This document shows positions 58,270 to 64,000 of a stretch of DNA of 64,000 nucleotides, piece after piece. The notes beneath the pieces are model-generated. The model saw only the letters and a program-made list of their open reading frames with translations, did not search any database and was not told the origin of the DNA. Position 1 is the stretch's first letter; each line of letters begins with the position of its first letter. The position numbers and the translations under genes are program-made. This stretch comes from Vulcanimicrobiota bacterium. GTDB taxonomy: Bacteria > Vulcanimicrobiota > Vulcanimicrobiia > Vulcanimicrobiales > Vulcanimicrobiaceae. The stretch spans positions 186,001-250,000 of the forward strand of contig PLWS01000005.1 of NCBI GenBank assembly GCA_003151115.1, read 5' to 3'.

Positions 58270-59574
58270 TTGGGTACGCTCCGGTACGTGAAAGCCGCCA
58301 GCATTGCCTTATCCTTTGTGCTGACCCTCGGGCCGGCGCTGGTGGCTATTCCCTCAGTCGCGTCTCCTACTGCTGAAATCCCCAACGCTCCGCCGACGGT
58401 TGCAGTGACGCTGCAGCGCATTTATCAGCGTGCCTATGACGAGGCCTATAGCCGCCACGCGACGGTCGAGCGGGACGGGACGACTTTCGTTTCCACGGGC
58501 GACATCGACGCGGAATGGCTGCGCGATTCCAGCGCGGTGCTGATGCCGTACATCGGCCTGGCTTCCACCGATTCGTACGTCCGGAACATGCTGCGCGGGG
58601 CGATCGCGCGCCAAGCCAAATACATTCTGATCGATCCGTACGCTAACGCCTTCACCAGCGACTACCAGATCGCGGAGCGCAAGTTCGAGATGGACTCGCT
58701 GCTCTACCCGATCCGGTTGGCCTATGTCTACTGGAAGGCGACCGGCGACCGTTCGATCTTTACGCCGACGCTCCAGCGCGCGATGACGACCGCGGTGCGG
58801 ACGCTCCGGCTGGAACAGCATCACGCGACGCGTTCGCATTACCGGCATGCCGAACTGGCCAACAACGGCGTCGGAACGCGGGTGGCTTACACGGGACTGG
58901 TCTGGACGGCGTTCCGGCCCTCCGACGACGCCGCGCGCTATCAGTACAACATTCCCGACAACATGTTTGCGGCGGTCGTGCTTCAGCAGCTCACCGAGAT
59001 CGAGAGAAAGGTCTATCGCGATAACGCGATGGCCCAAGAAACGTGGGGATTGAGCGTTCAGATTCGTCACGGCATCGAACACAACGCGCTGGTGAACGTT
59101 CCAGGGCTCGGGCGCATCTACGCCTACGAAATCGATGGCTTCGGAAACGCCAACTTGATGGACGACGCCAACATCCCGTCGCTGCTCTCGGCGCCGTACT
59201 TCGGGTACGTCAACGCGCACGATTCAGTCTACAAGGCGACGCGCGCGTTCGTTCTCTCGCAGCGCAACCCGTATTATTTTGCCGGCAAATACGCGGCGGG
59301 CATCGGCAGCCCGCACACACCGCACGGCTACATCTGGCCGCTTTCGCTGGTTATGGAAGCGATTACGTCGACCGATCCAACCGAGGTGGCCACGGTGATG
59401 GGCTACATCGCCGCGTCAGATACGGGCGATCACCGCTTGCATGAGTCGTTTAATTCGGATTGGCCGGAGTCGTATACGCGCGACGACTTCGCGTGGCCCA
59501 ACGCGCTCTTCGCCCAGTTAATGCTCGCGCGCCAGGGCCGTCTGCCGGCGGTGCTGGAATCGCTCGCGCGCTAG
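58270..59574 (+). CDS. Secreted GH125 family glycosidase (exo-alpha-1,6-mannosidase-like)
   Basis: 434 residues with a signal peptide (ASIALSFVLTLGPALVAIPS). Family motifs: STGDIDAEWLRDSSAVLMPY with the conserved acids, YQIAERKFEMDSLLYPIRL, VKAYTGLVWTAFRPSDD-like region (TRVAYTGLVWTAFRPSDDAA), YEIDGFGNANLMDDANIPSL, FAGKYAAGIGSPHTPHGYIW, and HESFNSDWPESYTRDDFAWP. GH125 removes terminal alpha-1,6-mannose. Start TTG 58270 with a strong SD. The export signal suggests action on polysaccharides outside the cytoplasm. Confidence 0.92.
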   Translation: MGTLRYVKAASIALSFVLTLGPALVAIPSVASPTAEIPNAPPTVAVTLQRIYQRAYDEAYSRHATVERDGTTFVSTGDIDAEWLRDSSAVLMPYIGLASTDSYVRNMLRGAIARQAKYILIDPYANAFTSDYQIAERKFEMDSLLYPIRLAYVYWKATGDRSIFTPTLQRAMTTAVRTLRLEQHHATRSHYRHAELANNGVGTRVAYTGLVWTAFRPSDDAARYQYNIPDNMFAAVVLQQLTEIERKVYRDNAMAQETWGLSVQIRHGIEHNALVNVPGLGRIYAYEIDGFGNANLMDDANIPSLLSAPYFGYVNAHDSVYKATRAFVLSQRNPYYFAGKYAAGIGSPHTPHGYIWPLSLVMEAITSTDPTEVATVMGYIAASDTGDHRLHESFNSDWPESYTRDDFAWPNALFAQLMLARQGRLPAVLESLAR

Positions 59575-59871
59575 AAAGAATCTGACCCGCACCGTATCGC
59601 CGCCGCAGACTACGACCTCGTCGGGATGCGCGAAGGTGCGCCCGTTCACGTCAACCGTAAAGCGCCCGGCGCGCAAACCCGCAATGGTTGCACGTAAGTT
59701 TCGCATGAAGTGGTCTTGCGGCGCCCGCGCGCCGATGACTTCGCGCACGGCCAGCGAGAGCAGATGATACAAGCGCAGCGGTGTCGCCGACGCAAATGCG
59801 CTGCAGCCGCTTTCCGCGACTGCGTGGAGATCGACGGGCACGCGCACCGTAATCACGCGCGTAATCTTCAC
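59518..59871 (-). CDS. Hypothetical small protein
   Basis: 117 residues, soluble (VITVRVPVDLHAVAESGCSA, LRLYHLLSLAVREVIGARAP, HPDEVVVCGGDTVRVRFFLA). It covers the gap between the GH125 gene, which it overlaps by 57 bases tail to tail, and the divergent anchored protein. The end has a beta pattern similar to S4 or THUMP-like small domains, but that is weak. Uncertain. Confidence 0.45.
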   Translation of the reverse strand: MKITRVITVRVPVDLHAVAESGCSAFASATPLRLYHLLSLAVREVIGARAPQDHFMRNLRATIAGLRAGRFTVDVNGRTFAHPDEVVVCGGDTVRVRFFLARERFQHRRQTALAREH

Positions 59872-59915
59872 GCACTTCCGAGGACCTGCCTGCTGTTTGG
59901 GATAATCAATTTAGC

Positions 59916-60680
59916 GTGAACGACGACGGTCTCGGCGGGCGGCGTCGGCTAACGCCATCTGGGCCGCGGCGTTCGTCCGGCGGCGGAAGCGGCTGGGCTA
60001 TTACCATTGCGGCGGCGATCGTCGTCGTCATCGCAGGCTGGTTTTTAGGCATGGCGTTAGCGCGCTTCGCTAATACGCCCAAGAAACAAAATACGGTTGC
60101 GAACATTGCGCCGTCGCCGACCGCGTCGCCAACCGAAGCTCCAACACCGGCCGCATCGCCGTCCGTAACACCGTCGCCGGCGAAAAGTTTGAAGCCCTCG
60201 CCCAAGCCGAAACCCAGTGCTACTGCTGCGCCCACCGCGACGCCGTCGCCGGTGCCGACGCCGACCGTGCGCCCAACCGTTGCACCGACCGCGCCGCCGC
60301 CGACGCCCAAACCCACACCCAAACCCACGCCCGTGCGCACCGCGACGCCGCGCCGTCTCGCGCCGACGCCCGCGCGCGTGGTGCCGGCCGCGCCCGTGCC
60401 ATCAAACGCGGCCGAAGTAACCGTGCGATCGTATATCGAGGCGCTGCGCGGCGGCGACCCGCAAACGGCGGCGTCGTATTTGGGGAACGGCTCGCCCGAC
60501 GAGAGCTTTATCCACGCGAGCACGCACATCGTCAGCATGCACAGCGCCCGCGAAGCGGACGGCAGTTACGTCGTCGCCGTGACGATGTCTACGCCGGAAG
60601 GAAATTACTTAGAAACGTTTGACGTTTCGGCAACCGCCGACGGAAGCAAGATTTTACAGAAGAGCGTTTCGAAGCTGTAG
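59916..60680 (+). CDS. Membrane-anchored protein with Pro/Thr-rich linker and C-terminal domain
   Basis: 254 residues. Short basic N-terminus, then one helix (WAITIAAAIVVVIAGWFLGM). Residues about 60-155 are a Pro/Thr/Ala/Ser linker (PTPKPTPKPTPV style). The C-terminal ~85 residues (TVRSYIEALRGGDPQTAASY, SYVVAVTMSTPEGNYLETFD) are like small NTF2-like or DUF4878-type domains. GTG start. The linker probably spans the wall or periplasm. Converges on sufU with 1 base between ends. Confidence 0.8.
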   Translation: MNDDGLGGRRRLTPSGPRRSSGGGSGWAITIAAAIVVVIAGWFLGMALARFANTPKKQNTVANIAPSPTASPTEAPTPAASPSVTPSPAKSLKPSPKPKPSATAAPTATPSPVPTPTVRPTVAPTAPPPTPKPTPKPTPVRTATPRRLAPTPARVVPAAPVPSNAAEVTVRSYIEALRGGDPQTAASYLGNGSPDESFIHASTHIVSMHSAREADGSYVVAVTMSTPEGNYLETFDVSATADGSKILQKSVSKL

Positions 60681-60681
60681 T

Positions 60682-61074
60682 TTACGCTTCGTCCGGCCAC
60701 GCGGCGAGCTCGCCGATCGCGGCACTTTTCAATACCTTGAGCCCGAGCATCGCGCACTTCATGCGTGTGGGGCTGATGCCGATGCCGACGTTTTCCAGCA
60801 CGGCTTCTTTTGGCAGCGTCGCGATCTCGGAAAGCGACTTGCCTTTGATGCTTTCGGTCAGCATCGAGGCGGAGGCTTGGCTGATCGCGCAGCCCTTGCC
60901 CGAAAACTTCACGTCTTCGACCAAACCGTTCTTGTCGAGTTTCAGCTCCATGCGGATTTGATCGCCGCAGAGCGGGTTGAGATCTTCCGCGGCCGCGTCG
61001 GCGCGATCGAGCCGCCCGAAATTGCGCGGGTTGCGGTAGTGGTCGAGAATGTAGTCGCGGTAGAAGTCGTCCAA
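60682..61074 (-). CDS. sufU: SUF system scaffold/sulfur-transfer protein SufU
   Basis: 130 residues, NifU-N fold. Zinc/cluster ligands: LNPLCGDQIRMEL (Cys40 region with Asp), GKGCAISQASASML, and RMKCAMLGLKVL. SufU receives sulfane sulfur from SufS. Two bases after the sufS stop. The IscU His-Cys motif is absent, and the Cys-Gly-Asp form is SufU-like. Confidence 0.94.
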   Translation of the reverse strand: MDDFYRDYILDHYRNPRNFGRLDRADAAAEDLNPLCGDQIRMELKLDKNGLVEDVKFSGKGCAISQASASMLTESIKGKSLSEIATLPKEAVLENVGIGISPTRMKCAMLGLKVLKSAAIGELAAWPDEA

Positions 61075-61076
61075 GG

Positions 61077-62324
61077 CTAAAGTTTAAAGACGCGGGCCGC
61101 TTTTTCAATACCGGCAACGAGCGCGTCGATGTCTTCCGCGGTATTGTAGATGTAGAACGAGGCGCGCGCGGTGGCGGGCCAGCCCATCTTTTCCATGAGC
61201 GGCATGGTGCAGTGGTGGCCGGCGCGCACGCAAATGCCCTCGGTATCGAGAATCGACGCGAGATCGTGCGGATGCACGTCGGCGAAATTGAACGAGATGA
61301 CGTCGGCGATGCGGTTGGGATCGCGCGGACCGTAAATGGCCAAGCCGCGGCTTTCGAGCGTCTGCAGCCGTTCGAGGGCGTAGGTTACGAGCCGGCGCTC
61401 GTGGTCGCGCACCCATTCCATGCCGATGCCGCGCAGGTAATCAACGGCGACGGCAAACGCGATCGCGTCGGCAACGTTGCTGGTGCCGGCTTCGAATTTC
61501 CAAGGCAATTCGTTGAACGTGGATTTCTCGTACTCGACCTTGCGGATCATGTCGCCGCCGGTGAGGAAGGGCGGCATCGCTTCGAGCAGCGCGCGTTTTC
61601 CGTAGAGCACGCCGATGCCGGTGGGACCGCACATCTTGTGAGCGCTGAACGCGTAGAAGTCCGCGTCGAGCGCTTTCAGGTCGACGGGCATATTGGGCGC
61701 AGCCTGCGCACCGTCAACCATGACGAGCGCTCCGGCGGCATGCGCGCGCGGAATGATGATATCGAGCGGCGCGATCGTACCCAGCGAGTTGCTCACCTGC
61801 GAGAGCGCGACGAGTTTGCATCCGTCCAGTAATGCATCGAGATCGTCCAGCACGTGCAGCCCGCGATCGTCTACCGGGATAAAGCGCAACTCCGCGCCGG
61901 TCCGCTCGGCGAGCAGTTGCCAGGGGACGAGGTTGGAGTGGTGTTCGAGCTGCGTCACCAGAATGGCGTCGCCGCGCCCAACGTTCTGCAGCCCCCAGGA
62001 GTAGGAGACGAGGTTGATCGACTCGGTCGTGTTGCGCGTCCAGATGATCTCTTGCGTTTGGGCGTTGAAGAACGACGCTACCGTTTCGCGCGCCTTTTCG
62101 AATTCGGCTGTGGCGCGCTCGGCGATTTCGTAGACGCCGCGGTGGATGTTGGCGTTGTACTGCGAGTAGTAGTCGACGAGCGCATCAATCACGACCTGGG
62201 GCTTTTGCGAGGTCGCCGCCGAGTCGAGATAGATGAGGCGCTTACCCCGCGACGTCGGACGCTGCAGGATCGGAAAATCGGCGATGATGCGCCGGACTTT
62301 GGGGTCGGCGATTGCGACGCTCAC
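61077..62324 (-). CDS. sufS: Cysteine desulfurase SufS
   Basis: PLP enzyme releasing sulfur from cysteine as persulfide, 415 residues. IIWTRNTTESINLVSYSWG, the PLP-Lys in DFYAFSAHKMCGPTGIGVLY, and the active-site Cys loop region at VRAGHHCTMPLMEKMGWP, which fits the group II (SufS) type. Start overlaps sufD by 4 bases and sufU follows. Confidence 0.96.
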   Translation of the reverse strand: MSVAIADPKVRRIIADFPILQRPTSRGKRLIYLDSAATSQKPQVVIDALVDYYSQYNANIHRGVYEIAERATAEFEKARETVASFFNAQTQEIIWTRNTTESINLVSYSWGLQNVGRGDAILVTQLEHHSNLVPWQLLAERTGAELRFIPVDDRGLHVLDDLDALLDGCKLVALSQVSNSLGTIAPLDIIIPRAHAAGALVMVDGAQAAPNMPVDLKALDADFYAFSAHKMCGPTGIGVLYGKRALLEAMPPFLTGGDMIRKVEYEKSTFNELPWKFEAGTSNVADAIAFAVAVDYLRGIGMEWVRDHERRLVTYALERLQTLESRGLAIYGPRDPNRIADVISFNFADVHPHDLASILDTEGICVRAGHHCTMPLMEKMGWPATARASFYIYNTAEDIDALVAGIEKAARVFKL

Positions 62325-63430
62325 GCGATCTTCGCTTCCAGAGCGGCGCGCAGCCGGTCGCGCATAGCGGCGGTCGGGAAGCGCTCGACGACGGGCTCGA
62401 AGAATCCGAGCGCGATCATCTTCTCGGCGGCTTCGCGTTCGATGCCGCGGCTTTCCATATAAAAGATCAAACTTTCATCGAGTGCGCCGATGGTGGCGCC
62501 GTGAAACGCTTTGACGTCGTTCGCGCCGATTTCGAGCGCCGGCACGGAGTCGATATGCGCGTGCGGCGAGAGCAGCAGCGCATCGTCGCGCAGCGACGCC
62601 TCGGTGCCTTGCGCGTGCGGCGCGATGCGGATGTTTCCGAGATAGCGCGCCTGACCGCGGCCGGTCGCGGCGGATTTAATGAGCGTTTGCGACTGCGATT
62701 CGCCGACGTTGTGGCGGATGGTCGAGACCATATCGACGTGCTGGTTCTCGCGCGGAAAGAAGAAGCCGTTGAGGTGCGCGTCTACGCCCGGCTGGTCGAC
62801 GAGCACGTCGATGCGGCTCACCGATAGCGCAGCGCCGATCTCGGCGACGCACCACGTCACCGAGGCGTCTTTGCCGGGAGCGGCGGCGCGCGTAAAAAAG
62901 GCTTGCGACTCGAGCGGCAGATTCTGTTCGGCGGCATAGGTTACCGAGGCGTTTTCCGCGGCGACGATCTCCGCGATGCCGCAGACGGTATCGGATGATT
63001 CGCCTTCGATGCGTTCGATGACCGTGCAGCGCGCGCCGCGGTCGACCACGACCAGGGTATGCGGAAAGAGTGCTCCGTTTTTCGCGGTGTACGTTATTTC
63101 GATAGGGTCGTCGACGGCTTGGTCGGGCGGGACGTAGATGAAGGCGCCGGTATTGCAGAGCGCGGCTGAGAGCGCCGCGAATTTGTCGTTGAGCGTTCCG
63201 GTGACGCTGCCGAAGGCGCGGTTGAAAATCTCGGCGTGATCGCGCCGAGCGGTCTCCAGACCGCACGCGATAAGGCCGGGTTTGGAAGGCGCGGCGATCT
63301 GCGGATCTGACGGCGCGGCTGCCTTTAAAGAAGAGAAGTCGATCGCGTCGAGATCGATCTTCCAAAATTGTCCGGGACGTTCGCGGCCCGAGCGCAGCTC
63401 GAGCGCCTTGTCGAGGGTCGCGCTAGGCAA
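62321..63430 (-). CDS. sufD: SufD, Fe-S cluster assembly scaffold subunit
   Basis: 369 residues. Beta-helix core of the SufB/SufD family: AFIYVPPDQAVDDPIEITYT, RIDVLVDQPGVDAHLNGFFF, ENQHVDMVSTIRHNVGESQS, and the C-terminal MESRGIEREAAEKMIALGFF. Starts at TTG 63430, which overlaps the sufC stop by 8 bases; an ATG-like longer frame from 63460 adds only an Arg-rich stub. SufD rather than SufB because of length and N-terminal type; sufB is not in the window. Confidence 0.9.
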   Translation of the reverse strand: MPSATLDKALELRSGRERPGQFWKIDLDAIDFSSLKAAAPSDPQIAAPSKPGLIACGLETARRDHAEIFNRAFGSVTGTLNDKFAALSAALCNTGAFIYVPPDQAVDDPIEITYTAKNGALFPHTLVVVDRGARCTVIERIEGESSDTVCGIAEIVAAENASVTYAAEQNLPLESQAFFTRAAAPGKDASVTWCVAEIGAALSVSRIDVLVDQPGVDAHLNGFFFPRENQHVDMVSTIRHNVGESQSQTLIKSAATGRGQARYLGNIRIAPHAQGTEASLRDDALLLSPHAHIDSVPALEIGANDVKAFHGATIGALDESLIFYMESRGIEREAAEKMIALGFFEPVVERFPTAAMRDRLRAALEAKIA

Positions 63431-64000
63431 TCTGCGCCGTCTCCTCGCGGATCTTGTCATAGCCTTCGCGTTCGATGCGCTGCGCGAGTTCGGCGTCCCC
63501 TTCTTTAACGATGCGTCCGTCGATCATGATATGCACGACGTCGGGTTTGACGTACTGCAGAATGCGCGGATAGTGCGTGATAATCAGGAAGCCCGTATCT
63601 TTTCCGGCTTCGCTCGCGCGCATCGCGTTAACCGATTCGCCGACGGCACGCAATGCGTCGACGTCGAGTCCGGAGTCGGTTTCGTCGAGGATCGCGTATT
63701 TGGGCGCGAGCATCGCGAGCTGCAGCATCTCAAGCCGCTTTTTCTCACCGCCGGAAAAACCGTCGTTGAGGTAGCGGCCCATGAAGCTCGGATCCATATC
63801 GAGCAGATCCATTTTCTCTAAGAGCAGCGCGCGGAATTTGGCCGGCGGAAGATCGCCGGGGTGCAACGCTTGGCGCGCCGCAAACAAAAAGTTCGCAACC
63901 TTCACGCCCGGAATCGCGGCGGGGTATTGAAAGGAGAGGAAGAGGCCGGCCTTCGCGCGCTTGTCGGGCGGCATGGCGAGTAGGTCGGCGCCGTCGAGCG
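63423..64000 (-). CDS. sufC: SufC ATPase, N-terminus beyond window edge
   Basis: ABC-type ATPase of the Fe-S assembly complex; 3' part only. The frame stays open to the edge, reading LDGADLLAMPPDKRAKAGLF then LSFQYPAAIPGVK, typical SufC, followed by the signature SGGEKKRLEMLQ and Walker B AILDETDSGLDVDAL with switch His in LIITHYPRIL. The Walker A motif lies outside. First of the visible order sufC-sufD-sufS-sufU. Confidence 0.94.
   Translation of the reverse strand, partial: LDGADLLAMPPDKRAKAGLFLSFQYPAAIPGVKVANFLFAARQALHPGDLPPAKFRALLLEKMDLLDMDPSFMGRYLNDGFSGGEKKRLEMLQLAMLAPKYAILDETDSGLDVDALRAVGESVNAMRASEAGKDTGFLIITHYPRILQYVKPDVVHIMIDGRIVKEGDAELAQRIEREGYDKIREETAQIA

Noticed and set aside
1-64000. 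CRISPR arrays, prophage or insertion sequences
   Set aside because: No regularly spaced direct repeats, integrase, transposase or phage structural gene were seen.

Overview
The window reads as one continuous, gene-dense chromosomal segment (few gaps over 100 bases, many 1-14 base gene overlaps) from a high-GC bacterium. A diderm cell is suggested by an RND pump, lipobox lipoproteins and a TonB-C-like secreted protein. Futalosine-type menaquinone genes (mqnB, mqnD), a Suf system with SufU, a copper-amine-oxidase N-domain protein and the general protein style recall uncultured Terrabacteria-side lineages such as Vulcanimicrobiota/Eremiobacterota. That placement is inference from memory; I cannot test it here. 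I saw no phage, transposase or CRISPR array.

Layout. 1-13 kb: the end of a peptide ABC permease pair, tRNA-Leu(GAG), an orphan RND transporter with an enlarged membrane part, a secreted CuAO-N protein, a short-chain dehydrogenase, an M1 aminopeptidase with HEAT-like repeats, a PBP4-type peptidase, an ACT-malic enzyme and an OmpR-type regulator. 13-20 kb: a tightly overlapped run of beta-propeller phosphoesterase, a DDAH-fold protein lacking catalytic residues, a metallophosphoesterase, an ABC-2 exporter and two small proteins. 20-30 kb: an HTH-MBL hydrolase, trxB, a free-standing EF-Tu-domain-III-like protein, then a minus-strand operon queD-queE-mqnB-mqnD-namZ-glcD-glcE-epimerase. 30-36 kb: a branched-chain 2-oxoacid dehydrogenase operon with two tandem E1-alpha genes. 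36-48 kb: flavin oxidoreductase, sixA, a beta-CASP hydrolase, a frameshifted LOG gene, ETF-QO, thiS-thiG, a K+ channel with NAD-binding domains at both ends, and an MFS transporter.

48-64 kb: a peroxiredoxin whose peroxidatic cysteine codon is UGA, pyrE, a peptide-binding lipoprotein, an EF-G-like GTPase, a PHP phosphoesterase with a histone-H1-like tail, pcp, an ECF sigma factor overlapping a zinc-finger anti-sigma domain fused to a complete O6-alkylguanine-DNA alkyltransferase, a GH125 glycosidase, and sufC(partial)-sufD-sufS-sufU.

The two most exciting items are the probable selenocysteine peroxiredoxin (48337-48753, with a SECIS-like hairpin 16 bases after the UGA) and the sigma factor/anti-sigma-MGMT pair (55445-56825), which looks like a self-contained DNA-alkylation-responsive switch. 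Two other genes are broken by one-base frameshifts (GNAT, LOG), three genes seem to lack any ATG/GTG/TTG start, and a REP-like palindromic repeat family occupies several gene junctions.
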